64,000 bases of DNA from Actinomadura xylanilytica (GTDB lineage Bacteria > Actinomycetota > Actinomycetes > Streptosporangiales > Streptosporangiaceae): positions 55,909-119,908 of the forward strand of contig NZ_JASNWE010000009.1 of assembly GCF_030283145.1 (NCBI RefSeq), in the 5' to 3' direction. A model generated the notes under the pieces. That model did not search any database, had not been told where the DNA came from, and saw only the letters and a list, made by a program, of their open reading frames with translations. A program made the translations under genes and the position numbers. Below are positions 6,901 through 18,412 of the stretch, piece after piece; within the stretch, counting starts at the first letter, position 1; the number at the start of each line of letters is the position of its first letter.

Positions 6901-8198
6901 GCCTCGACTGGGCGGCCGTCGTCGGGAGGGGGTGGTGGAACGCCACCACGCGGCTGCCCCACGATCCCCCCGCGCCGCACGAGGCGAGGCGGCTCGACCT
7001 GCCGCCGACGCTGCGGAACGTGCCCGGGGTGGAGCAGGCACTGGTGTTCGACCCCGCGATGAAGCAGCACTCCTGCGCGATCCGCGTGGGCGAGCCGCGC
7101 TTCGCCTCGGAGGAGGCCGGGCGCCGCTGGTACGCGGCGCGGCGGCGGGCGCTCGACCACGTCCTCGCCGCGGTCGCGGCGTCGCCGTGGGCCGGGAACC
7201 TGGTGCTGCGCGGCAGCGTGCTGCTGCGCGCCTGGTACGGGGCGGACGCACGTGAGCCCGGCGACCTGGACTTCGTGGTCGTCCCCGACACCTGGAAGGT
7301 GTCCGGGAGGGAGGCCAGGAGGATGCTCACCGGGATCGCGCGGGCCGTGGAGGAGGTGTCCGGCGCGAATCCCGACGGCGGGGTGCGGCTCCGCGCGGAC
7401 GAGGCGATGCGCAGCGACATCTGGACCTACAGCAAGGTCCCCGGACGGCGCCTCGTCCTGCCGTGGACGTGCGAGGGGGTGCCGGACGGCATCGTCCAGC
7501 TCGACTTCGTGTTCAACGAGCGACCGGCGGTCCCGCCCGAGCCGACCGCCGTGCCGCGGGGCGACGGCGGCGAGGCCCCCGTTCTCGGCGCGGCGACCCC
7601 GGAGCTCTCCCTCGCCTGGAAGCTCCTCTGGCTGCTGGAGGACCGCTATCCGCAGGGCAAGGACCTGTTCGACGCCTGCCTGCTCGCCACCTCGGCGAGG
7701 CTCTCCTACCGGACGCTCATGGACGTGCTCGTCTCCGCCGACCCGCTCTACGCGGTGAACGTGCCCACGGCGGAGAAGCTCTTCGAGGTGGAGGCCGACT
7801 GGGACGCGTTCAGCAAGGAGTACCCGGACATCCCGGGCACCCGGATCGACTACTCCATGATGCTGGCGACCTCGCTCGACGCGACGTTCGAGCAGGCCGC
7901 CGAGCTGCCCGCGGGTGCCTACCGGCGGGCCGTCGTGCTGCTGGAGCGGCTCCTCGCCGGATACCGGGCGACCCGGGCGGACCAGGGCATGGACGGGGTC
8001 CGGAGGCGGCTGGTCGGGGAGCGCCTCGCGCTCCCGGTCGAGATCATCATCGTCAACGAGCTGCGCGGCCACGGCCCGGAGGGGCTGGCGGAGTCGGCGC
8101 GGGCCGTCCGGCGCCTCCACGATGAACCGGACGGGCACCGGCCGCGCTGGTACCCCGCCGGCGCCTTCGAGCAGGCCCTGGCGGCGCTGCGCGGCTGA
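6897..8198 (+). CDS. AbiEii/AbiGii-like nucleotidyltransferase
   Basis: A 433-residue protein with the nucleotidyltransferase signature LRGSVLLRAWYG followed by EPGDLDFVVV: the GS loop and paired acidic residues that bind metal and NTP. Further on, LAWKLLWLLEDR...GKDLFDA resembles the Lys/RDxYD region of AbiEii-type toxins. AbiEii proteins are type IV toxin-antitoxin and abortive-infection enzymes; some inactivate tRNA by adding nucleotides. This one is longer than the usual ~300 residues. Start ATG 6897 overlaps the upstream gene by four bases. The pair is unlike the classical AbiEi/AbiEii order because the partner has no recognisable winged helix. It could instead be a housekeeping nucleotidyltransferase. 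Confidence 0.72.
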   Translation: MSLDWAAVVGRGWWNATTRLPHDPPAPHEARRLDLPPTLRNVPGVEQALVFDPAMKQHSCAIRVGEPRFASEEAGRRWYAARRRALDHVLAAVAASPWAGNLVLRGSVLLRAWYGADAREPGDLDFVVVPDTWKVSGREARRMLTGIARAVEEVSGANPDGGVRLRADEAMRSDIWTYSKVPGRRLVLPWTCEGVPDGIVQLDFVFNERPAVPPEPTAVPRGDGGEAPVLGAATPELSLAWKLLWLLEDRYPQGKDLFDACLLATSARLSYRTLMDVLVSADPLYAVNVPTAEKLFEVEADWDAFSKEYPDIPGTRIDYSMMLATSLDATFEQAAELPAGAYRRAVVLLERLLAGYRATRADQGMDGVRRRLVGERLALPVEIIIVNELRGHGPEGLAESARAVRRLHDEPDGHRPRWYPAGAFEQALAALRG

Positions 8199-8206
8199 GC
8201 GCGCGA

Positions 8207-8249
8207 AGGGCCCCTGACCCTGGGAGTGGCGGGTCTGGTCAGGGGCCCT
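8207..8249. terminator. Hairpin terminator between convergent genes
   Basis: A 13-bp perfect stem, AGGGCCCCTGACC (8207-8219) with its complement at 8237-8249, follows the nucleotidyltransferase stop. A second inverted repeat (GGCACCGGCC near 8254 with GGCCGGTGCC near 8290) lies toward the chitinase end, so each convergent gene has its own candidate terminator. Confidence 0.65.
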
Positions 8250-8316
8250 GGAAGGCACCGGCCGCACCGGGGAGAGTGGGGCACGGCCGGCCGGTGCCGG
8301 TCTCGCGGGCGGAGGG

Positions 8317-9579
<1,263 letters not shown>

Positions 9580-9625
9580 GAACGCTCCGTTCGGTCCGCC
9601 CCGAACCAACAGTAATCTCGGCCTT

Positions 9626-9648
9626 TTCTTAGGAAAGTTTCCTAAGAA
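9626..9648. promoter_or_regulatory. Perfect 23-bp palindrome upstream of chitinase
   Basis: An 11-1-11 perfect inverted repeat with core TTAGGAAAGTTTCCTAA lies 47-69 bases before the chitinase start, over the likely promoter. The core resembles the operator class I recall for ROK-family repressors such as CsnR of Streptomyces chitosanase genes. That resemblance is from memory and unverified. Confidence 0.6.
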
Positions 9649-9773
9649 TTGCGATGGTAACCGGGTGTTGAGGGGCCTTCAAGGGCCGTTCCGCAGCTTG
9701 CCCGGCGGGGGTCCAGGTGGTCTAAGCGCCTGCCTCGGGACGTACGGCCCAGGGTCCGGGAAAAGAATCCCGC

Positions 9774-9851
9774 TCAGCCGGCGCCGAACCAGCCGGGCGC
9801 GTCCAGCCGCCATAGCTCCGCGGGGGTCACCCGCTGGAGATCGTCCTCCAT
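9774..9851 (-). other. Possible 25-codon ORF or gene remnant
   Basis: In the 307-base gap between the response regulator and the chitinase, ATG 9851 opens a 25-codon frame whose peptide (MEDDLQRVTPAELWRLDAPG...) reads like a natural protein end rather than random high-GC translation. There is no convincing ribosome site. It may be a decayed 3' fragment or a very small gene. Confidence 0.15.
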
Positions 9852-9886
9852 CGCCCGCCGGGTGGCCGGGCCCTCCGCAAGGACCG

Positions 9887-10531
9887 TCAGCCGCCCAGGT
9901 AGGCCAGCACGGCCAGGACGCGGCGGTTGTCGTCTTCGGACTGGGGCAGCCCGAGCTTGCCGAAGATGTTGTTGGTGTGCTTGCTGATCGCCTTCTCGGT
10001 GACGAACAGCGCCGCCGCGATCGCCGCGTTTGACCGGCCCTCGGCCATCAGCCCCAGCACCTCGCGCTCGCGGGGGGTCAGCGCCTGGAGCGGCTCCTCG
10101 CGGGCGTGCCGGGTCAGCAGCTGGGCGACCACGTCGGGGTCGAGCGCGGTGCCGCCCGCCGCGACCCGGCGCACCGCGTCCACGAACTGCGCCACGTCCG
10201 ACACCCGGTCCTTCAGCAGGTAGCCGATGCCGCCGGAGCTGTCGGACAGCAGCTCGCGCGCGTAGAGCTGCTCGACATGCTGGGAGAGCACCAGCACCGG
10301 CAGGCCCGGGTTCTCCTTGCGCGCCTCCAGCGCGGCCTTCAGCCCCTCGTCGGTGAACGTCGGCGGGAGCCGCACGTCGACCACCGCCACGTCCGGCCGG
10401 TGCGCGGCCAGCGCCCGGGCCAGGGACGGACCGTTGTCGACCGCCTCGACGACCTCGAAGCCGAACGCCTCCAGCAGGCGGATCAGCCCGTCCCGGAGGA
10501 GGGCAAGGTCTTCGGCGATGACAACGCGCAC
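9887..10531 (-). CDS. NarL/LuxR-type response regulator
   Basis: Output half of a two-component system. Residues 1-~120 form the receiver domain: acidic pair in VVIAEDLALLRDG, phosphorylated Asp in VAVVDVRLPP near residue 50, and conserved Lys in YLLKDRV. The C terminus is a LuxR helix-turn-helix with LTPREREVLGLMAEGRSN and KAISKHTNNIF. Start GTG 10531 was chosen because the receiver begins directly after it; this gives 214 residues. The gene overlaps the upstream kinase by 49 bases, tight coupling typical of partner pairs. The target genes are not evident. Confidence 0.92.
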   Translation of the reverse strand: MRVVIAEDLALLRDGLIRLLEAFGFEVVEAVDNGPSLARALAAHRPDVAVVDVRLPPTFTDEGLKAALEARKENPGLPVLVLSQHVEQLYARELLSDSSGGIGYLLKDRVSDVAQFVDAVRRVAAGGTALDPDVVAQLLTRHAREEPLQALTPREREVLGLMAEGRSNAAIAAALFVTEKAISKHTNNIFGKLGLPQSEDDNRRVLAVLAYLGG

Positions 10532-11790
10532 GGCAGCTCCATGGTCACGACGGTGGGTCCGCCGAGGGGACTCGTCACCGCCATCGTCCCATCGAACGCG
10601 GCGAGCCTGCGTTCGATCCCGCGCAGCCCGCTGCCGTTCCGGGGGTCGGCGCCGCCCGTCCCGTCGTCCCCGACGATCGTGACGAGCCGGTCGCCGGTGT
10701 GCTCCATCTGGATCCAGGCGCGGGCCGCCCCGCTGTGCTTGACCACGTTGGCCAGGATCTCCGCCACCGCGAAGTACGCGGCCGACTCCACCGGCGCGTC
10801 CGCCCGCCCCCGCACGTCGGTCCGCACGTCGATGGGGAGCGGCAGCGACAGCGCCAGCGCCTGCACCGCACCGTCCAGGCCACGTTCGGCCAGGACCGGC
10901 GGATGGATGCCGCGGACCAGGTCGCGCAGCTCGACCAGCGCCTTCCCGCTCGACGCGCGGGCCTCGGCCATCAGTGTGCGCGCCGTCTCCGGGTCGTGCT
11001 TCATCATCTCCTCGGCCAGCCCGATGTTCATGCTCAGCGCCACCAGCCGGGCCTGCGCCCCGTCGTGCAGGTCGCGCTCGATGCGGCGCAGCTCGGCGGC
11101 CGAGACGTCCACCGTGTCCGACCGGGTCTCGGCGAGGTGCTCGACCCGCTCGGCCAGCACGGTCCGGGTGGGCGCCAGCAGCGACTGGGAGAACAGCGCG
11201 TGCCCCTTCAGGATCGCCATCCCGAGCGGCGCCCCGACGCAGGCCAGCCCGGCGCCGAGCACGATGCTGCCCGCGATGCCGATCACCCCGTAGTCGCCGA
11301 GCGGCCAGAACGGACCCCAGCCGTAGTCGGTGATCTGCGCCAGCCACGGCGCGACCAGCACGCCCTCCAGCCCGTACAGCACCGCGGAGCCGGCCAGGAC
11401 CCCGAGGACGAACCCGAGCGGCACGTTGATCACCAGCCACAGCAGGTCCCGCCAGGTCGCCGGGTCGGTGAGCAGCCAGCGCAGCCGCGGGAAGAACCGG
11501 TCGCCGTTCTCCGGACGGGCCCGGTAGGGGACCGGGATTCGCACTTCCGACCACTCCGAGGCCCACAGCCGCTGCTGGTTCGCGACGCCCCGCACGGTGG
11601 TCAGCACGATCGGGACCATCACCAGCCCGATCCCCAGCGGGATGAACGCGAACGACAGGATCGTCAGGATCATCAGGGGCAGGTTCACCCCCATCGCCAG
11701 GACCGCCTGGATCAGCCCCCGGACGAAGGCGAGGAGCCCGCGCCGGGCGTACTCGCCGATCCGGTCGGCGGCGTTCCCGCGAACATTCAC
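10483..11790 (-). CDS. Sensor histidine kinase (HisKA_3 type)
   Basis: A membrane kinase of 435 residues for the overlapping response regulator. The N-terminal half has about four hydrophobic segments (for instance LPLMILTILSFAFIPLGIG and VLGVLAGSAVLYG), as in the actinobacterial 'putative sensor domain' kinases. The dimerisation motif is RRIERDLHDGAQARLVAL with the phosphorylated His, followed by an HATPase domain (ILANVVKHSGAA, DDGTGGAD, GSGLRGIERRL). Start GTG 11790 is preceded by GGAGGAGC; the open frame extends further upstream without a comparable ribosome site. The signal sensed is unknown. Confidence 0.92.
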   Translation of the reverse strand: MNVRGNAADRIGEYARRGLLAFVRGLIQAVLAMGVNLPLMILTILSFAFIPLGIGLVMVPIVLTTVRGVANQQRLWASEWSEVRIPVPYRARPENGDRFFPRLRWLLTDPATWRDLLWLVINVPLGFVLGVLAGSAVLYGLEGVLVAPWLAQITDYGWGPFWPLGDYGVIGIAGSIVLGAGLACVGAPLGMAILKGHALFSQSLLAPTRTVLAERVEHLAETRSDTVDVSAAELRRIERDLHDGAQARLVALSMNIGLAEEMMKHDPETARTLMAEARASSGKALVELRDLVRGIHPPVLAERGLDGAVQALALSLPLPIDVRTDVRGRADAPVESAAYFAVAEILANVVKHSGAARAWIQMEHTGDRLVTIVGDDGTGGADPRNGSGLRGIERRLAAFDGTMAVTSPLGGPTVVTMELPCALSSPKTLPSSGTG

Positions 11791-11980
11791 GTGCTCCTCC
11801 AGGCTGCCGGGGCCGACCGGGAACTCCGGTCCGGTGTTTCCATTCTGGGGCGTCCGAGCTGGAGAGGCGGTGGTGCTAGACCCTCTTTCGGCCCGGCTTC
11901 GCGGGGGAGTTATCCCCACCTCGCGGCGGGGGCCACAATGGGGCGGTGACGCGACGAGCTGAGGAAAGCGAATCCAGATT

Positions 11981-14557
<2,577 letters not shown>

Positions 14558-14564
14558 CGGTAGA

Positions 14565-14611
14565 ACACGTCGTCCCTCCGGCCTTCTTCTGAAGCCGGAG
14601 GGACGACGTGT
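14565..14611 (+). terminator. Strong hairpin terminator of tex
   Basis: Eighteen perfectly paired bases (14565-14582 with 14594-14611) with an 11-base loop begin eight bases after the tex stop codon. No T run follows, but the stem is among the longest in the window. Confidence 0.8.
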
Positions 14612-15050
14612 CTGCTCGCCCTACCGGACGCTCAGCGTTGGTCGTCGTTCCCAGCGGCGGACCCCCTAGAGCGGGTTCGCCGAACGGGTCCTGCGCGGCC
14701 GGAACCCGTTGCACCAAAGGCCGCGACTATCCCGTTCATCCCGGATGATTATGAGGTTGCGGATGCTCAATGTCACACCCCCGCAACACATTGGTGATAT
14801 TGAATCGGTGGCGGTCTCCGGGACGATCCGCACGAGTGGCGGCGCGCGGCCGTCCCGGCCTGGCGATCCGGAAGTTCGGGGGCGGTTCTGCGGCTCCGAT
14901 GTCCGCAGGCCCCTCTTCTACCCCATAGACTTGGCGCGCGAAGGCGCGGAGCCGTATTTCGGCGTGCCCGCGCCAACCTGGAGACTGACTGGCTGAGTAC
15001 GCGTCGAACGCCGCGGCCGAGACAGCGCCCGATCAAGGAGACCTACCCCA
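14612..15050 (+). promoter_or_regulatory. Intergenic region with the tig promoter
   Basis: No credible gene is seen in this stretch. It holds a short hairpin (14683-14689 with 14704-14710), a locally AT-richer patch around 14735-14815, and a -10-like TAGACT (14926-14931) about 120 bases before tig. A clear -35 is not visible. The ribosome site AAGGAG is at 15035-15040. Confidence 0.35.
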
Positions 15051-16595
15051 GTGAAGACCGATGTCGAGGAGTTGACCCCCACGCGGGTCAAGCTCACCGT
15101 CGAGGTTCCGTTCGACGAGCTCAAGCCGAATCTCGACAAGGCGTACAAGGAGATCTCGCAGCAGGTGCGGATCAAGGGCTTCCGGCCCGGCAAGGTCCCC
15201 GCCCCGCTGATCGACAAGTACGTCGGCAGGGGTGCGGTCCTACAGGAGGCGGTCAACGACGCGCTTCCCGAGCTGTACGGCCGCGCCGTCGAGGAGACCG
15301 AGATCTTCGTGCTCGGCCAGCCCGACGTGGAGGTGACCGAGCTCGACGACGGCACCCAGTTCGCCTTCACCGCCGAGGTGGACATCCGTCCCAAGTTCGA
15401 CGTGCCCGACTACGACGGGCTGGAGGTGACCGTCGACGACGTCGAGGTCACCGACGAGCAGATCGACGAGACGGTCGACAACCTGCGCGAGCGGTTCGCC
15501 TCGCTCACCACCGCCGACCGGGCCGTCGAGGAGGGCGACTTCGCCACCGTCGACCTCGCCGCCGCGATCGGCGGGGAGGCCGTCGAGGACGCCTCGACCA
15601 GCGGCTACTCCTACGAGGTCGGCAGCAAGTCGGCCGTCGAGGGCCTCGACGAGGCGCTGCTCGGCCTGTCGGCCGGGGAGGCCAAGACCTTCACCAGCAC
15701 CCTGGCCGGCGGCGAGCGCTCCGGCGAGGAGGCCGAGATCACGGCCACCGTGAGCAGCGTCAAGGTCAAGAACCTGCCCGAGCTCGACGACGAGTTCGCC
15801 CAGCTCGCCAGCGAGTTCGACACCATCGAGGAGCTGCGCGAGGACGTGCGCAAGCGGCTCGACCGGCAAGTCCGCACCCAGCAGCTCTCCGACGCCCGCG
15901 ACAAGGCGCTGGAGGCCCTGCTGGCCAAGGTCGAGATCCCGCTGCCCGACCAGGTCGTGCAGGAGGAGATCGACCGCCGCAACCAGCAGCTCGAGCAGCA
16001 GCTCCAGATGGCCGGCCTGACCAAGGCCGCCTACCTCGAGGACGAGGAGAAGTCCGAGGAGGACTTCGACACCGAGGTCGCCGACGCGGCCCGGCTCGCG
16101 GTCAAGGGCGGCTTCGTCCTCGACCAGCTCGCCGTCCAGGAGGAGCTGGGGGTCGAGAACGAGGAGCTCAGCGAGTACGTGGTCACCCAGGCCATGCAGA
16201 TGGGCGTGGCCCCGCAGCAGCTCGCCCAGTACCTCACCGAGAACAACCAGCTCCCCGCCATCGTGTCCGAGGTGCTGCGCAGCAAGGCGCTCAACCTGGT
16301 GGTCGAGCACGTCAAGGTCAAGGACGAGTCCGGCAACGAGCTCGACGTCGAGGCGATCCAGCGCGAGCTGAACGGCGAGACCGGAGAGACTGTCCAGGCC
16401 GAGGACGTGGACGTGGACGCGGACGGCGACGAGTCGTCCGACGCCGACGCCGACACCGCCGCCGGGTCCGAGACGGACGAGGGCGCGGTGCCCGAGGCGT
16501 CCGAGGCCGGGGAGTCCCCCGCGACCGCCGCTGAGACGGCGGCTGAGGAGACCCCGGCCGCCAAGGCGAAGGACGACGAGAAGAAGGACGCCTGA
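15051..16595 (+). CDS. tig: Trigger factor
   Basis: Ribosome-bound chaperone and peptidyl-prolyl isomerase that meets nascent chains at the exit tunnel. The 514-residue product has the N-terminal ribosome-binding domain with the signature IKGFRPGKVPAPLI near residues 43-56, a central FKBP-like PPIase domain (EEGDFATVDLAA; SAVEGLDEALLGLSAGE), and a helical C-terminal chaperone domain. The last ~75 residues are an Asp/Glu/Ala-rich acidic tail, common in actinobacterial Tig. Start GTG 15051 with AAGGAG ten bases upstream. It precedes clpP1-clpP2-clpX, the conserved arrangement linking folding and proteolysis. Confidence 0.96.
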   Translation: MKTDVEELTPTRVKLTVEVPFDELKPNLDKAYKEISQQVRIKGFRPGKVPAPLIDKYVGRGAVLQEAVNDALPELYGRAVEETEIFVLGQPDVEVTELDDGTQFAFTAEVDIRPKFDVPDYDGLEVTVDDVEVTDEQIDETVDNLRERFASLTTADRAVEEGDFATVDLAAAIGGEAVEDASTSGYSYEVGSKSAVEGLDEALLGLSAGEAKTFTSTLAGGERSGEEAEITATVSSVKVKNLPELDDEFAQLASEFDTIEELREDVRKRLDRQVRTQQLSDARDKALEALLAKVEIPLPDQVVQEEIDRRNQQLEQQLQMAGLTKAAYLEDEEKSEEDFDTEVADAARLAVKGGFVLDQLAVQEELGVENEELSEYVVTQAMQMGVAPQQLAQYLTENNQLPAIVSEVLRSKALNLVVEHVKVKDESGNELDVEAIQRELNGETGETVQAEDVDVDADGDESSDADADTAAGSETDEGAVPEASEAGESPATAAETAAEETPAAKAKDDEKKDA

Positions 16596-16622
16596 GGCGT
16601 CTGCGACCTTCTCTGGGCCCCA

Positions 16623-16667
16623 GGGGCGCCCCGTACCGGAACGAACCGGTGCGGGGCGCCCCTTTTT
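16623..16667 (+). terminator. Rho-independent terminator of tig
   Basis: A 17-bp stem (16623-16639 with 16646-16662, one G-U pair), a six-base loop and TTTTT directly after. It separates tig from the clpP operon. Confidence 0.9.
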
Positions 16668-16806
16668 GGTGCGGGCCGCCGCGTCCCGGCCCGTGCCGGA
16701 TTCCCCGTCGGGCCGATCTCGGGGCCCGCACCGCGTTTGAACCAGGTTTGCACCGGCCTTTGCGCGGACTTGACGCCCCCGGCCGCACCGGGGGGAGGCG
16801 GGAAGG

Positions 16807-16866
16807 TACGCCCCTGGCGAAAAGCCGCCCCTCCCGGCTTAAGCGGCCCTCGGGGCGCGTTAATGT
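16807..16866 (+). promoter_or_regulatory. Probable ClgR operator and clpP1 promoter
   Basis: TACGCCCCTGGCGAAA (16807-16822) contains CGCC-N3-GGCG and closely fits the ClgR consensus WCGCYNANRGCGWW known from actinobacterial clp promoters. A TAATGT -10 candidate is at 16861-16866, placing the site near -55, right for an activator. clpP1 starts at 16907. Confidence 0.55.
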
Positions 16867-16906
16867 CCAATCATCCGAACCGATAAAAGGACCGGAGGAA
16901 CACCCG

Positions 16907-17545
16907 GTGAGCATGCCTCCGACTTTCGATGAGTCGTCGCGGATCCAGGCCCGGGTCGCCGAGGCGCCCCTGCTGCCCCTGGGCGACCAGCTCTTCCAGC
17001 GCCTGCTGCGCGAGCGCATCGTCTTCCTCGGCCAGCAGGTCGATGACGACATCGCCAACCGCATCTGCGCCGAGCTGCTGCTGCTGTCGGCCGAGGACGG
17101 CCGCCGCGACATCACTCTCTACATCAACTCGCCCGGTGGCTCCGTCACCGCCGGCATGGCGATCTACGACATCATGCAGTACGTCCCGAACGACATCGTG
17201 ACCGTCGGCATGGGCCTGGCCGCCTCGATGGGGCAGTTCCTGCTCTGCGCCGGCACCACGGGCAAGCGCTACGCGCTCCCGCACGCGCGCATCATGATGC
17301 ACCAGCCGTCCGGCGGCATCGGCGGCACGGCCTCGGACATCAAGATCCAGGCCGAGCAGATGCTGTACGTGAAGAAGACGCTCGCCGAGAAGATCGCGGA
17401 CCACACCGGGCAGTCGCTCGACCAGATCGAGAAGGACTCCGACCGGGACCGCTGGTTCACCGCCGACGAGGCCAAGGACTACGGCCTGGTGGACCACGTC
17501 GTGCTGAGCGCCACCCAGGTGCCCTCGGCGGGCCCCGTCTCCTGA
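16907..17545 (+). CDS. clpP1: ATP-dependent Clp protease proteolytic subunit 1
   Basis: Serine peptidase of the Clp degradation machine; actinobacterial ClpP1 and ClpP2 form a mixed tetradecamer fed by ClpX or ClpC. At 212 residues it carries the catalytic triad: Ser107 in GLAASMGQ, His in HARIMMHQP, and Asp in the following handle region. The oligomer handle and YINSPGGSV strand are intact. Start GTG 16907 follows GGAGGA (16894-16899); ATG 16913 is an alternative. clpP2 follows after 30 bases. Confidence 0.95.
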   Translation: MSMPPTFDESSRIQARVAEAPLLPLGDQLFQRLLRERIVFLGQQVDDDIANRICAELLLLSAEDGRRDITLYINSPGGSVTAGMAIYDIMQYVPNDIVTVGMGLAASMGQFLLCAGTTGKRYALPHARIMMHQPSGGIGGTASDIKIQAEQMLYVKKTLAEKIADHTGQSLDQIEKDSDRDRWFTADEAKDYGLVDHVVLSATQVPSAGPVS

Positions 17546-17575
17546 CGACCTGAACCTGCTATCGGAGGCACTCAA

Positions 17576-18271
17576 GTGAGCGATCTGACCCGTCCCGGCT
17601 TCAGCGATCTGATCCGCCCCGGCATTCAGGCCGGCGGCGCGCCGATGCCGGTGCACAACCGCTACATCATCCCGTCGTTCGTCGAGCGCACCACGTACGG
17701 GGTCAAGGAGATGAACCCGTACAACAAGCTGTTCGAAGAGCGCATCATCTTCCTCGGCGTGCAGATCGACGACGCGTCCGCCAACGACGTGATGGCCCAG
17801 CTCCTGACGCTGGAGTCGATCGACCCCGATCGCGACATCAGCATCTACATCAACTCGCCCGGCGGCTCGTTCACCGCCATGACGGCGATCTACGACACGA
17901 TGCAGTTCGTCAAGCCCGAGATCCAGACGGTCTGCATCGGGCAGGCGGCCTCGGCCGCGGCGATGCTGCTCGCGGCCGGCACGGCGGGCAAGCGGGCGGC
18001 GCTGCCGCACTCGCGGATCCTGATCCACCAGCCGGCCACCGAGGGCACCTACGGGCAGTCCAGCGACATCGAGATCCAGGCCCGTGAGATCATGCGGATC
18101 CGGGAGCTCGAGGAGCAGATGCTCTCCCGGCACAGCGGCAGGAGCATCGAGGAAGTCCGCAAGGACATCGAGCGCGACAAGATCCTCACGGCGGCGGAGG
18201 CCAAGGAGTACGGCTTGGTCGACGACGTCTTCGCAAGCAGGAAGCGGAAGGCCGAGGTAGTGTCGTCCTGA
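17576..18271 (+). CDS. clpP2: ATP-dependent Clp protease proteolytic subunit 2
   Basis: Partner of ClpP1 in the ClpP1P2 protease. At 231 residues: Ser126 in GQAASAAAML, His in HSRILIHQP and the Asp that follows; YINSPGGSF is conserved. The N-terminal ~45 residues (with a GFSDLIRPGIQ stretch) are longer than in ClpP1, consistent with a cleaved propeptide. Start GTG 17576 has a CGGAGG site. The gene is co-transcribed with clpP1, and clpX follows after 141 bases. Confidence 0.95.
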   Translation: MSDLTRPGFSDLIRPGIQAGGAPMPVHNRYIIPSFVERTTYGVKEMNPYNKLFEERIIFLGVQIDDASANDVMAQLLTLESIDPDRDISIYINSPGGSFTAMTAIYDTMQFVKPEIQTVCIGQAASAAAMLLAAGTAGKRAALPHSRILIHQPATEGTYGQSSDIEIQAREIMRIRELEEQMLSRHSGRSIEEVRKDIERDKILTAAEAKEYGLVDDVFASRKRKAEVVSS

Positions 18272-18412
18272 GACGGCGCGAGGACGTGGGAGGACCCCCA
18301 GCCCGGTCGGCACACTTCCGGGCGAGGGGCTTTCCAAGTCCGTTGGAGGCGGTAACGTCGAATCCAACTTCGAGAGCCTTCGGGACCGGCCCCACGAAAA
18401 GGAGACAGTTGG

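Noticed and set aside
9718..9733. DasR-like half site TGGTCTA upstream of the chitinase.
   Set aside because: Only one half matches; the second half shows no symmetry and it lies about 140 bases from the start codon.
14709..14996. A 95-codon ORF between tex and tig.
   Set aside because: Composition and codon pattern are not gene-like and it runs through the tig promoter.
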